A DNA stretch of 64,000 bases. Origin: Acidimicrobiia bacterium. Its GTDB lineage: Bacteria; Acidobacteriota; Vicinamibacteria; Vicinamibacterales; SCN-69-37. Shown here piece after piece: positions 23,815 through 32,955 of the stretch. The stretch is taken from positions 210,272 to 274,271 of the forward strand of contig VFZF01000001.1 in assembly GCA_016871335.1 (NCBI GenBank), read 5' to 3'. The translations under genes were made by a program, and so were the position numbers. The notes under the pieces were generated by a model that saw only the letters and a list, made by a program, of their open reading frames with translations, made no database searches and was not told the DNA's origin. How positions within the stretch are numbered: the first letter of the stretch is position 1; every line of letters begins with the position of its first letter.

Positions 23815-26800
23815 ATGACACGCCGACTGCTCGTCCCTGCCACCCTGTTGCTGATCGTGCTGGCGCTGACGGTTCAGCCCGTCACGACCGCGCCGACGCC
23901 GACGCGTCTGCTGCGCACCCCCACGGTCAGCGCGACTCACATTGCGTTTGCCTACGCGAACAACATCTGGATGGTCGAGAGGGCCGGCGGTGTCGCGCGT
24001 CGCATCACGAGCTTTGCGGGTGGCGCCTCCAATCCGAAGTTTTCGCCGGATGGGCAGACGCTGGCGTTCACCGCGTCCTACGGCGGTAACAGCGACGTCT
24101 ACGTGGTGCCGACTGCCGGCGGGGAACCGAAGCGGTTGACCTGGCATCCTGGTGCGGACACGGTGCAGGGCTGGACGCCGGATGGACGCGCGGTGATGTT
24201 TGCCTCTGCACGCGCCACATGGGCGCCAAGTGCGGCCCCGAAGTTCTGGACGGTGCCTGTCACCGGCGGCATTGAAGCACCGATGGCGCTGCCCCGTGCC
24301 TACATGGGCAAGATCTCCGCGGATGGCGGACACATCGCCTACCGGATGAACACCTCGTGGGATGAAGAACGCCGAAATTACCGCGGCGGACAGAACAAAC
24401 CCATCTGGATCGTCGATCTCAAGACGCACGATCTGGTCACGCCGCCCTTCACCACCTCGAAGGACACCGACCCTGTGTGGGTCGGCCGCTCGGTCTATTT
24501 CCTCTCCGACCGAGATGGTGTCAGTAACGTGTGGTCATTTGATCCGGGCAACAAACAACTGCGCCAGGTCACACGTTTCACCGACTTCGACGTGAAGGCC
24601 CTCGATTCCGGCGGCGGCGCGGTCGTCTTCGAGCAGGCCGGTCGCGTGCATCTGCTCGACACCGCCAACGGCCGTTCGCGCGTCATCGATATTGTCGCCA
24701 CCGGCGACTTCCCCTGGATGATGCCGAAGTGGGAGGACGTCTCGAGCCGTGTCACCAATATGGCGATCTCCCCGACGGGCCGACGCGCGGCTGTGGAAGC
24801 GCGCGGCGAGATCTTCACGATCCCTGCGGACAAGGGTGATGTGCGCAACATCACGCGATCAACCGGAGCCGCTGACCGGGCGCCGGCGTGGTCACCTGAT
24901 GGCAACTTTGTGTCGTACTTCAGCGACAAGTCGGGCGAGTACAGGCTGGTCATCGCCCCGCAGGACGGGATCACGCCGCCCCGCGAAATTGAGCTCGCCA
25001 ACCCGAAGCACTACTACACCCCGTCATGGTCTCCGGACTCGAAGAAGATTCTGTTCACCGACACGGACCTCAAAGTCTGGGTGGTGGATGTCGCCACCGG
25101 CGCTGCAAAGGTTGTGGGCAGTGACCCGTGGATGGTGCCGCAGCGCACGCTGAATCCTGTGTGGAGCCCCGACTCGAAGTGGGTCGCCTATGCGAGCCGA
25201 CTTCGGTCGATGTATCACGCGGTGTTTGTCAGCAACGTCGAGACTGGCGCGACACACCAGGTGACCGACCCCCTCGCGGCGGCTGTGTGGCCCGCATGGG
25301 ACGCCAGTGGCAAATACCTGTGGTTCCTCGCCTCACGCGATGTTGGACTCGCGTCGCAGTGGCTCGACATGACGTCCTACGACCGGCCGGTCACGTACGG
25401 CCTGTACTTTGCGATTCTCAAGAAGGGCGAGCCCACGCCGCTTCTGCCCGAGAGTGATGAAGAAGCGGTGCGTGCGGCAGATGCGCCGGCCGGCGAGGGA
25501 CGTGGCGGCTCACGTCCTGCACCCGTCACCGTGCAGATCGACCCCGACGGCCTCGACAGGCGCATCGTCGCCGTACCTGGTGTTCCCGAGCGCACGTATT
25601 CGCAGCTGCGCTCGGGTGTTGCGGGCACCGTGTATTACATGGATGGCACCAATCTGCAGCGGTACCGGTTGAGTGAGCGACGCGCCACGCAGTTCCTGAC
25701 CGGGGTCACCAGCTACGTCGTCTCGGCCGACGGCCACAAGATGCTCTACCGCGCCGGTGGGGCTGCGGGTGGCGGACGAGGTGGCGGGGGTGCAGCCGCC
25801 GGTCCCGCGATGTTCATTGTTGACGCCGACCGCACCGTGCCACAGGCCGGTGCCGGTCGCCTGAACGTCACGTTGACGATGCATCTGGATCCGAAGGAGG
25901 AGTACAAGCAGATCTTCCGCGAAGGGTGGCGGCTGCAGCGCGACTACCTCTACGTGCAGAACATGCATGGATCGGCATGGACGCAGATGGAGGAGATGTA
26001 CGGCCAGCTCCTGCCGCACGTCAATCATCGGTCCGACTTGAACTATCTGCTCGATACGATGGGTGCTGAGCTTGCGGTGGGCCACTCATACGTGCGGGGC
26101 GGCGCGATGCCTGAGCCAGAGGCGAACGCCGCTGACGGAGGCCTGCTCGGCGCAGACTTCACGATCGAGAACAATCGGTACAAGATCGCGCGCATCTACG
26201 ATGCGGAGAACTGGAATCCGGAACTTCGCGCACCGCTCGCATCACCTGGTGTCGAGGTGGCGGTCGGTGATTTTGTGCTGGCGATCAACGGCCAGCCGCT
26301 TGTGGCGCCGGACAACATTCATCGGTTGCTCGACGGCACAGCGAATCGGCAGACCCAACTGACCGTCAACAGCAGGCCGGTGATGGATGGTGCTCGGCAG
26401 ATCACGGTGATTCCGATCGGCAACGAGCAGGGTCTGCGCACTCGTGCGTTTGTGGAAGACAACCGTCGCAAGGTGGCGGAGATGTCGGGTGGCAAGCTCG
26501 CGTACGTCTTTGTGCCGAACACCGGACAGGGCGGCTATCAGAGCTTCAACCGGTACTACTTCTCGCAGCAGGACAAACTCGGCGTGGTTGTGGACGAACG
26601 CTTCAACGGCGGTGGATCCGCCGCCGACTACATCATCGAGGTGCTCGCGCGTGACTTCGACGGCTACTTCAACAACGTCGCCGGCGATCGGTATCCCTTC
26701 ACCAGTCCTTCAGCGGGCATCTGGGGCCCGAAGGTCATGATCATCAATGAGATGGCTGGGTCTGGTGGCGACCTGATGCCCTACATGTTCCGTCGCCGCG

Positions 26801-27123
26801 GCATCGGGCCGCTGGTGGGAACGACGACCTGGGGTGGTCTCGTGCACACGGCGGACACGCCGGGGTTCATTGATGGCGGGTCAATGATCGCGCCTCGCGG
26901 CGGTTTCTTCACGCGCGACAACAAGTGGGCGGTTGAAAACGAAGGCGTCGCGCCGGACATCGAAGTGGAGAACTTCCCGAAGGACGTCATCGCCGGCCGC
27001 GATCCGCAGCTCGAACGCGCCGTTCAGGAAGCGCTGCGATTGCTGGCCGCGAACCCGGTCGATCGTCTCAGCAAGGAACCACCGGCACCAATGTGGGGTG
27101 TGCGCAGGGGTGGGGGGATGTAG
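23815..27123 (+). CDS. Exported tricorn-like S41 protease
   Basis: This 1,102-residue protein starts with a signal peptide (LLVPATLLLIVLALTVQPVTTA). Residues about 30-640 form beta-propellers (SPDG repeats), interrupted by glycine-rich stretches (GGGRGGGGAAAGP); then come a helical segment, a PDZ domain (about 770-870) and an S41 serine-protease core with His in GHSYV, the probable catalytic Ser in GSGGDLMPYMF and Glu in ENEGVAPDIEVEN. This is the tricorn protease order, but archaeal tricorn is cytosolic, so an envelope role is inferred. The stop codon meets the tRNA-Ser-associated element. Confidence 0.92.
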   Translation: MTRRLLVPATLLLIVLALTVQPVTTAPTPTRLLRTPTVSATHIAFAYANNIWMVERAGGVARRITSFAGGASNPKFSPDGQTLAFTASYGGNSDVYVVPTAGGEPKRLTWHPGADTVQGWTPDGRAVMFASARATWAPSAAPKFWTVPVTGGIEAPMALPRAYMGKISADGGHIAYRMNTSWDEERRNYRGGQNKPIWIVDLKTHDLVTPPFTTSKDTDPVWVGRSVYFLSDRDGVSNVWSFDPGNKQLRQVTRFTDFDVKALDSGGGAVVFEQAGRVHLLDTANGRSRVIDIVATGDFPWMMPKWEDVSSRVTNMAISPTGRRAAVEARGEIFTIPADKGDVRNITRSTGAADRAPAWSPDGNFVSYFSDKSGEYRLVIAPQDGITPPREIELANPKHYYTPSWSPDSKKILFTDTDLKVWVVDVATGAAKVVGSDPWMVPQRTLNPVWSPDSKWVAYASRLRSMYHAVFVSNVETGATHQVTDPLAAAVWPAWDASGKYLWFLASRDVGLASQWLDMTSYDRPVTYGLYFAILKKGEPTPLLPESDEEAVRAADAPAGEGRGGSRPAPVTVQIDPDGLDRRIVAVPGVPERTYSQLRSGVAGTVYYMDGTNLQRYRLSERRATQFLTGVTSYVVSADGHKMLYRAGGAAGGGRGGGGAAAGPAMFIVDADRTVPQAGAGRLNVTLTMHLDPKEEYKQIFREGWRLQRDYLYVQNMHGSAWTQMEEMYGQLLPHVNHRSDLNYLLDTMGAELAVGHSYVRGGAMPEPEANAADGGLLGADFTIENNRYKIARIYDAENWNPELRAPLASPGVEVAVGDFVLAINGQPLVAPDNIHRLLDGTANRQTQLTVNSRPVMDGARQITVIPIGNEQGLRTRAFVEDNRRKVAEMSGGKLAYVFVPNTGQGGYQSFNRYYFSQQDKLGVVVDERFNGGGSAADYIIEVLARDFDGYFNNVAGDRYPFTSPSAGIWGPKVMIINEMAGSGGDLMPYMFRRRGIGPLVGTTTWGGLVHTADTPGFIDGGSMIAPRGGFFTRDNKWAVENEGVAPDIEVENFPKDVIAGRDPQLERAVQEALRLLAANPVDRLSKEPPAPMWGVRRGGGM

Positions 27124-27296
27124 TCCGCCTCCGCCAAACAGTCGCTGCGCCCCTCGACGAAGCCTCGGGGCGACCTGAGCTTTGTCGAAGGTCGCTCACA
27201 GCTTCGGCGGGACAGCCTTCGCTTTGCGCTCGGTGGTCGCGTGGGCTGGGCGAAGCCCAGCCGAAGCTGCGAGCGTAGCGAGCGTTCAGCGAAGGC
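27124..27296 (-). repeat. Palindromic element abutting tRNA-Ser(TGA)
   Basis: Read on the minus strand it starts directly at the CCA of tRNA-Ser(TGA), with an outer stem GCCTTCGCT/AGCGAAGGC around CGCTCGCTACGCTCGCAGC and a perfect inner hairpin GGCTGGGC/GCCCAGCC. The middle holds a hairpin of the CTTCGACAAAGCTCAGG type, and the far end reads TTTGGCGGAGGCGG. It is the longer sister of the element at 18908. Confidence 0.85.
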
Positions 27297-27386
<90 letters not shown>

Positions 27387-27423
27387 GCGAAGACCCAGTT
27401 TACCGCTGACCAGATGTACACCG

Positions 27424-27456
27424 TACTTGGCAAATAGTTGGAAAATCTGCCAAGTA
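27424..27456. promoter_or_regulatory. Operator-like inverted repeat TACTTGGCA-N15-TGCCAAGTA
   Basis: A perfect 9-bp inverted repeat with a 15-nt AT-rich spacer lies 24 nt before the propeller gene and just upstream of its TAGGCT hexamer. The position fits a repressor or activator site; no regulator is encoded nearby. It could also form a hairpin. Confidence 0.45.
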
Positions 27457-27467
27457 TGGTTGCAGTG

Positions 27468-27473
27468 TAGGCT
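27468..27473 (+). promoter_or_regulatory. -10-like hexamer TAGGCT before the propeller gene
   Basis: TAGGCT ends 6 nt before ATG 27480, again without a Shine-Dalgarno sequence. Confidence 0.4.
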
Positions 27474-27479
27474 GGAAGC

Positions 27480-28928
27480 ATGTTCATGCGGATTCTGCGT
27501 TACGGCGCCATCGGCGTCGCGGTCCTTGGTCTGACTGCAGCCGTTTTGTACCAGTTTTTCGGGCTGCGGGTCATCATCCTCGGCGGTGGCACGCCGAGCC
27601 TGGCATTTGTGACAACCCCGGACAATCAGGCGGCGGAAATCGATCGCCATCGCGCGGCCCAGGCGGCGGACCCTGTCGCCCCGCCGGCCGAGACGCCGCA
27701 GGCTCCAACTCCGGAAGCCACATCAGACGTCACCGCACCTGGTCCGTCCGTCAGTATCGCAGCCGACTGGGGCTTCTTCCGTGGCCCTCAGTGGGACGGA
27801 CACTACACCGCGCGGGCGATCAAGACCGACTGGCCGGGCCGGCAGCTCACTCCTGTGTGGAAGCAGCCCGTGGGTGGCGGATACGCGTCATTTGTGACTG
27901 CACGCGTGGGCGATCGCGACGTGGCCTTCACCATCGAACAACGCGGCCCGCAGGAAGTGGTCGCGGCCTACGACGTGACCACTGGGCGTGAATTGTGGAC
28001 CAGCAAATGGAACGCCGAGTTCAAGGAGTTCATGGGCGTCGACGGCCCTCGCGCCACGCCCACCTACTTTGACGGACGCATCTACGCCCAGGGCGCCACC
28101 GGCGAGCTCCGCAGTATCGACGCGATCACCGGCGCCACCATCTGGCGGACGAACATCCTCACAGACGCCGGGGCGTCCAATATCCAGTGGGGCATGTCGA
28201 CCTCTCCCCTGATCGTCGACAGCGCCGTGGTAACCGTGCCCGGTGGCTCCGGTGGCAAGTCCGTTGTGGCGTACGACCACCGGACGGGCGCGCGGCTCTG
28301 GTCGTCGCTCAATGATCGGGCTGCCTACTCATCGCCGATGCTCGTCACACTCGACGGCGTGAGACAGATCCTCCTCGTCACCGCCACACGCATCGTCGGT
28401 CTTGCGACTGACAACGGCGCGCCCCTTTGGGAGTTTCCGTGGGTGACGATGTATGACGTGAATGCCGGGCAGCCATTGGTGATTGGCGAGAACCGCGTGT
28501 TTATGTCGTCAGCGTACGACCACGGTGCGGCGGTCATCGAGGTTGACGTGAACGGTGCGACTGGAACCGCCCGTCAGATCTGGAAGAACAACCGGATGAA
28601 GAACCAGTTCACGAGCTCCGTGTATCTCGACGGATACGTGTACGGACTCGATGAAAGCATCCTCGCCTGCGTACGGGTGTCCGACGGCAATCTGCAGTGG
28701 AAGGGCGGCCGCTACGGCTACGGCCAGATCGCCCTCGCCAGCGGCCACATCATCGTGCTAACCGAAGACGGCGACATGGCGCTCGTGCGAGCGACGCCCG
28801 AGAAACACGATGAGCTCGCGCGCTTCCCCATCCTCGACGGCAAGACCTGGAACCATCCCGCCTTCTCCGACGGACGCCTGCTCGTCCGCAACCTCAGCGA
28901 GATGGCGATGTTTGATCTGCGCAAGTAG
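27480..28928 (+). CDS. Membrane-anchored PQQ-type beta-propeller protein
   Basis: The 482-residue product has an N-terminal transmembrane anchor (about residues 5-25), a Pro/Ala/Thr-rich linker, and from residue about 95 a PQQ/BamB-like propeller (blades of the type VVAAYDVTTGRELWTSKW, LRSIDAITGATIWRT, LVGLATDNG...LWEFPW). Such proteins bind PQQ or act as scaffolds; no methanol-dehydrogenase catalytic residues are evident, so a structural role at the periplasmic face is more likely. The TAG stop is part of a GTAG REP head. An operator-like repeat lies upstream. Confidence 0.8.
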   Translation: MFMRILRYGAIGVAVLGLTAAVLYQFFGLRVIILGGGTPSLAFVTTPDNQAAEIDRHRAAQAADPVAPPAETPQAPTPEATSDVTAPGPSVSIAADWGFFRGPQWDGHYTARAIKTDWPGRQLTPVWKQPVGGGYASFVTARVGDRDVAFTIEQRGPQEVVAAYDVTTGRELWTSKWNAEFKEFMGVDGPRATPTYFDGRIYAQGATGELRSIDAITGATIWRTNILTDAGASNIQWGMSTSPLIVDSAVVTVPGGSGGKSVVAYDHRTGARLWSSLNDRAAYSSPMLVTLDGVRQILLVTATRIVGLATDNGAPLWEFPWVTMYDVNAGQPLVIGENRVFMSSAYDHGAAVIEVDVNGATGTARQIWKNNRMKNQFTSSVYLDGYVYGLDESILACVRVSDGNLQWKGGRYGYGQIALASGHIIVLTEDGDMALVRATPEKHDELARFPILDGKTWNHPAFSDGRLLVRNLSEMAMFDLRK

Positions 28929-28951
28929 GGCCCGCTGAACTTGAGCGGGCC
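28925..28951 (+). repeat. GTAG-headed REP element supplying the upstream stop codon
   Basis: GTAG head, arms GGCCCGCT/AGCGGGCC, loop GAACTTG. The head's TAG (28926-28928) is the stop codon of the propeller gene. Confidence 0.9.
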
Positions 28952-28956
28952 ACCTT

Positions 28957-28983
28957 GTAGGGCCCGCTGAACTGCAGCGGGCC
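28957..28983 (+). repeat. GTAG-headed REP element
   Basis: GTAG head, arms GGCCCGCT/AGCGGGCC, loop GAACTGC; tandem with the copy 5 nt upstream. Confidence 0.9.
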
Positions 28984-28989
28984 ATTTTT

Positions 28990-29016
28990 GGCGCGCTCAA
29001 ACCCAGCGCGCCCTAC
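28990..29016 (-). repeat. GTAG-headed REP element
   Basis: On the minus strand: GTAG head, arms GGCGCGCT/AGCGCGCC, loop GGGTTTG. It faces the two plus-strand copies tail to tail, separated by a short T-run. Confidence 0.9.
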
Positions 29017-29038
29017 GTAGGTGGACGCGGCGCCCTAC
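29017..29038 (-). repeat. Degenerate GTAG REP relic supplying the serS stop codon
   Basis: A GTAGGGCGCC head-and-arm without the normal closing arm. Its TAG (29035-29037) ends serS. Confidence 0.65.
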
Positions 29039-30321
29039 GTCGATCGGATCACATCGAGCCCGCGCATGTAGGGACGCAGGGCGTCGGGGACAATGACGGA
29101 GCCGTCTTCCTGTTGGAAGTTTTCCAGGATGGCGATCAACGTACGGCCCACGGCCAGGCCTGAGCCGTTCAGGGTGTGCACGTGTTGCGCTTTGCCGGTG
29201 CCGTCAGCGCGGTAACGGATCTGCGCGCGCCGCGCCTGGAAACTTTCCGTGTTTGAGCACGAGGAGATCTCGCGGAAGGTGTTCTGGCTCGGGAGCCACA
29301 CCTCGATGTCGAACGTCTTGGATGCGCCGAACCCCATGTCGCCCGTGCACAGCAGCATGCGGCGGTACGGAAGGCCGAGCTTCTCGAGGATGGTCTCGGC
29401 GTCGCGCGTGAGCTTCTCGAGCTCGTCGTAGGACTGCTCGGGCGTGGTGAACTTGACCAGTTCCACTTTGTCGAACTGATGCTGCCGGATCAGGCCGCGC
29501 ACGTCAGCGCCGTACGACCCGGCCTCGCTGCGGAAACACGGCGTATAAGCGGTGTACTTCAGCGGCAGCTTGCGCCCGTCGAGAATTTCCTCGCGATGAA
29601 GGTTCGTGACGGGGACCTCGGCTGTGGGAATCAGGAAGAGATCCCAGTCGCCGGCGATCTTGAAGAGATCCTGCTCAAACTTCGGAAGTTGTCCCGTGCC
29701 CGTCAACGCGCTGCGATTGACCATGAACGGCGGCTCCACTTCCGTGTAGCCGTGGTCGGTCGCATGGACCTCGAGCATGAAGTTGATCAACGCGCGTGAG
29801 AGCTGCGCGCCGGCTCCGGTCAACACCGCGAATCTGGCGCCGGCCATACGCGTGGCCCGCTCGAAATCCAGAATGCCGAGCGCGGCACCAAGGTCCCAAT
29901 GGGGCTTGGGTGTGAACGGAAATGTCTGCGGTGTGCCCCAGCCTCTCACCTCAACGTTGTCGGCGGCGGAAGCGCCAACCGGAACGCTTTCGTGCGGCAG
30001 ATTGGGAAACGTCAACAGCAGAGCATCGCGTTTGGCGTCGATCTCGGCAAGTTCGACCTCAAGCGCCTTGATACGGGCACCGCGGGCCTTGTTCTCAGCG
30101 AAGATGGCACTCGGATCCTCGCCGGCCTTCTTGGCACGCGCGACGGCTTCACCGGCCGCGTTCTGGTCGCGTTTGAGTCCCTCAACCTCGGGCAACACGC
30201 GCCGGCGTGCGGTTTCCAGCGCCGCGAGTGCCGCGAGATCAGCGGACGGGTCCATGCCGCGCGAGCGCAGGCGCGCGTCCACCAGCTCAGGGTTTTCGCG
30301 GACGAACACCGGATCCAGCAT
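29035..30321 (-). CDS. serS: Seryl-tRNA synthetase
   Basis: The 428-residue class II enzyme has the N-terminal coiled-coil tRNA-binding arm (about residues 30-105), motif 2 in [21 protein letters not shown] and motif 3 in [20 protein letters not shown], plus [17 protein letters not shown]. It charges the two serine tRNAs found in this window. It lies 9 nt downstream of fmdB on the same strand. Its stop codon is within a REP relic. Confidence 0.98.
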   Translation of the reverse strand: MLDPVFVRENPELVDARLRSRGMDPSADLAALAALETARRRVLPEVEGLKRDQNAAGEAVARAKKAGEDPSAIFAENKARGARIKALEVELAEIDAKRDALLLTFPNLPHESVPVGASAADNVEVRGWGTPQTFPFTPKPHWDLGAALGILDFERATRMAGARFAVLTGAGAQLSRALINFMLEVHATDHGYTEVEPPFMVNRSALTGTGQLPKFEQDLFKIAGDWDLFLIPTAEVPVTNLHREEILDGRKLPLKYTAYTPCFRSEAGSYGADVRGLIRQHQFDKVELVKFTTPEQSYDELEKLTRDAETILEKLGLPYRRMLLCTGDMGFGASKTFDIEVWLPSQNTFREISSCSNTESFQARRAQIRYRADGTGKAQHVHTLNGSGLAVGRTLIAILENFQQEDGSVIVPDALRPYMRGLDVIRST

Positions 30322-30330
30322 GCAGAGATC

Positions 30331-30642
30331 CTATTCCTTCGTGACGGGCTTCGTCTCGGTCTTCGCCTCGGCTTTTGTCTCGGTCTTGGCCTCCGTGGTG
30401 GTCCCCTTTTCGGCGGCCTCACCCTTGGCCGTCTTCGAGGTTCCGCTCGCAGAGGACCCGGACTTGGCGTAGTCGTTGACGTACCACCCGGCCCCCTTGA
30501 ACTGGATGGCGGGCGAAGAAATCAGCTTCGTCAGATGCCCACCACACGTCGGGCACGGATCCTCCAGCGGCGGATCCGAAAACTTTCGAATCCGTTCGAT
30601 CCGTCCGCCACACGCGTCACACTGATACTCGTAGAGAGGCAT
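30331..30642 (-). CDS. FmdB family zinc ribbon protein
   Basis: The 103-residue protein begins with the FmdB ribbon MPLYEYQCDACGG...PCPTCGG (two CxxC pairs), then the typical LTKLISSPAIQFKGAGWYVNDY, and ends with a Lys/Thr/Glu-rich tail (KTETKAEAKTETK). FmdB proteins are putative regulators of unknown exact role. A TATAAT and a GAGGAG ribosome binding site precede ATG 30642. It leads the fmdB-serS unit and is divergent from rsmI. Confidence 0.92.
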   Translation of the reverse strand: MPLYEYQCDACGGRIERIRKFSDPPLEDPCPTCGGHLTKLISSPAIQFKGAGWYVNDYAKSGSSASGTSKTAKGEAAEKGTTTEAKTETKAEAKTETKPVTKE

Positions 30643-30665
30643 TTGGTCTCCTCAGACAACCCCTG

Positions 30666-30671
30666 ATTATA
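30666..30671 (-). promoter_or_regulatory. -10 element TATAAT of fmdB-serS
   Basis: A perfect TATAAT on the minus strand, 23 nt before the fmdB ATG, followed by a GAGGAG ribosome binding site. The overlapping plus-strand TATAGAT/TACACT (30668-30679) may serve rsmI, making a compact divergent promoter. Confidence 0.5.
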
Positions 30672-30695
30672 GATACACTTGCCTCAGGCTTCCCT

Positions 30696-31550
30696 GTGCC
30701 AGGCACCCTCTTTGTCGTCGCGACGCCAATCGGCAACCTCGAGGATTTTTCCTTCCGCGGCGTGCGCACCCTGCGTGAGGTGGACCTCATCGCCGCCGAG
30801 GATACGCGACGGACGTCCAAGTTGCTTGCACACTACGAGATAGAGAAGCCTATGGTCAGCCTACGCGAGCACAATGAGGCCCGCGAGTCGGGCCGGTTGG
30901 TCGCCCGGCTGACCGCCGGCGAGAACATCGCCCTGGTATCGGACGCCGGAACTCCGGGGATTGCGGACCCGGGAGAAAACCTGGTGAGTCAGGCGAGGGC
31001 GGCCGGCATCAGGGTCGTCCCTGTTCCGGGGGCCAATGCCATCGCTGCTGCCCTCTCAGCCGCCGGGCTCCCCGCTGATGAATTCCTCTTCCTCGGGTTC
31101 CCCCCATCGTCTGGCCAGCAACGTGATCGGTGGTTCGAGGACCTCGCTGCCAGCCAGAGGACGACGGTGTTTTACGAGGCACCACATCGCATCGCTCGAA
31201 CAATTGGTGAAGTTGCACAATATTTGGTCGATCCACAGATCATGCTGTGCCGCGAAATAACCAAAGTTAACGAGGAATTGGTTAAATGGAATAACAGAGA
31301 GACCGTTAAGGAGCTCGGCGAGTTCGTTGTGGTCGTTGGTGCAAGCCATGCACTTGAGGAAAGAGACCCGGATGAGTCCGAAGTTGCTCGCCTGTTTGGT
31401 CAAATAGCAGATTCAACAGGACTCGAGGAAGAAGCCGTGATTGCGATGGTCGCAACACACTTCGGAGTCAGCCACACGCGCGCACGCAAGCTGATCAAGA
31501 AGGGACGCATCCTGTTGAAGCGCGCACACGATAATCAGGAAGACCTATGA
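30696..31550 (+). CDS. rsmI: 16S rRNA (cytidine-1402-2'-O)-methyltransferase
   Basis: The 284-residue protein has the RsmI tetrapyrrole-methylase fold: VVATPIGNLEDFSFRGV at the start, AAEDTRRTSKLL, SDAGTPGIADPG and PGANAIAAALSAAGLP. It 2'-O-methylates C1402 of 16S rRNA. The start is GTG 30696. Codons between about 31190 and 31440 are markedly more AT-rich than the rest (ATA, AGA and TTA-like choices), suggesting a recombined patch. It is coupled to glmU by an ATGA overlap. Confidence 0.95.
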   Translation: MPGTLFVVATPIGNLEDFSFRGVRTLREVDLIAAEDTRRTSKLLAHYEIEKPMVSLREHNEARESGRLVARLTAGENIALVSDAGTPGIADPGENLVSQARAAGIRVVPVPGANAIAAALSAAGLPADEFLFLGFPPSSGQQRDRWFEDLAASQRTTVFYEAPHRIARTIGEVAQYLVDPQIMLCREITKVNEELVKWNNRETVKELGEFVVVVGASHALEERDPDESEVARLFGQIADSTGLEEEAVIAMVATHFGVSHTRARKLIKKGRILLKRAHDNQEDL

Positions 31551-32953
31551 ACGATCTCCACGTTGTCATCCTCGCAGCCGGGAAGGGCACTCGCATGAAG
31601 TCTGCGATCCCCAAAGTGCTGCACCACCTGGCGGGCCTGCCGCTGATCGAACACGTGCTCAGAACGGTGGATCAGCTCGACGTGGCGTCCAAGGTGCTTG
31701 TGGTCGGCCATGGTGCCGACGAGGTGAGGACCACACTGACCGGCCGGCCAGACCTTCAGTATGTGGTCCAGTCGCCCCAACTGGGCACCGGGCACGCGTT
31801 GCTCCAGGCTGAGCCGGTGTTGAAGGACAAGAAGGGCACCGTCCTGTTGTTGTACGCAGACGTCCCCCTGCTGCAGTCGTCCACGTTGTCGCGGTTGGTC
31901 GAGGCCCACCGAAGCGCGCGGGCGGCGGCCACCGTGCTGACCGCAGAACTTCAGGACCCGTACGGCTACGGCCGCATTGTGCGGGACACGGCGGGACTCA
32001 TCACGCGAATCGTGGAACACCGCGACGCCTCCGCCGCACAACAGGCCATCCGGGAGGTGAACAGCGGCATCTACACATTCGCGCTGTCGTCCCTGTTTGA
32101 TCACCTGCACCGGCTCGCCACTGATAACGCCCAGGGTGAGTACTACCTCACCGACCTCGTGGCGATGTATCGGCAGGAGGACAAACGTGTTGAGACGCTT
32201 CGCCTCGACAGCGCCGACGAACTGCGTGGCGTGAACAGTCGGCTCGATCTCGCAGAGCTCTCTGCCGTCCTGCGCCAGCGCAAGAACCGCTCGTTGATGG
32301 TGAGTGGCGTGACCCTTGAAGACCCCGCGACGTCCTACATCGAGATGGACGTGGCCGTTGGCCAGGACACCATCCTGGGCCCGGGCGTCCGACTCGAAGG
32401 CACCACCACCATCGGCAGCCGCTGCCGGATTCACGCCGGCAGTCGTCTCACCAATGCCACGATTGATGACGATGTGGTCGTGCTCGACTATTCCGTCATC
32501 GTCGACTCGTCAGTCGGCGCTCACGCGGCGATTGGCCCCATGGCGCACATCCGCCCCAACTCCGTCGTCGGCCCGTCGGCGCGCGTCGGGAACTTCGTGG
32601 AGTTGAAGAAGACGTCGTTGGGTCGCGGTTCCAAAGCCAATCATCTGGCGTATCTTGGCGACGCGACAATTGGCGAGGGCGCCAACATCGGCGCCGGCAC
32701 GATCACGTGCAACTATGACGGCGTGAACAAACACAAGACCGTGATCGAGGACGGTGTGTTCATCGGAAGCGACTCGCAGCTCGTGGCGCCGGTCACCATC
32801 GGCCGTGACGCGTATGTGGGCGCGGGGTCCTCGATCACGCGTGACGTGCCTGCGGGGGCGCTGGCCATCGCGCGGAGCCATCAGACCGTCAAGGACGGCT
32901 GGGCGGCGAAACTGAAGGCCGACCGAGCCGCAAACAAGAAAGAGAAGAAATAG
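31547..32953 (+). CDS. glmU: Bifunctional UDP-GlcNAc pyrophosphorylase / GlcN-1-P acetyltransferase
   Basis: The 468-residue enzyme has an N-terminal nucleotidyltransferase domain ([20 protein letters not shown], residues 5-24; [12 protein letters not shown]) and a C-terminal left-handed beta-helix (hexapeptide repeats from about residue 255; [30 protein letters not shown]). It acetylates glucosamine-1-phosphate and couples it to UTP, giving UDP-GlcNAc for cell-wall synthesis. glmS follows after 2 nt, so two steps of the pathway are made together. Confidence 0.98.
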   Translation: MNDLHVVILAAGKGTRMKSAIPKVLHHLAGLPLIEHVLRTVDQLDVASKVLVVGHGADEVRTTLTGRPDLQYVVQSPQLGTGHALLQAEPVLKDKKGTVLLLYADVPLLQSSTLSRLVEAHRSARAAATVLTAELQDPYGYGRIVRDTAGLITRIVEHRDASAAQQAIREVNSGIYTFALSSLFDHLHRLATDNAQGEYYLTDLVAMYRQEDKRVETLRLDSADELRGVNSRLDLAELSAVLRQRKNRSLMVSGVTLEDPATSYIEMDVAVGQDTILGPGVRLEGTTTIGSRCRIHAGSRLTNATIDDDVVVLDYSVIVDSSVGAHAAIGPMAHIRPNSVVGPSARVGNFVELKKTSLGRGSKANHLAYLGDATIGEGANIGAGTITCNYDGVNKHKTVIEDGVFIGSDSQLVAPVTIGRDAYVGAGSSITRDVPAGALAIARSHQTVKDGWAAKLKADRAANKKEKK

Positions 32954-32955
32954 GC

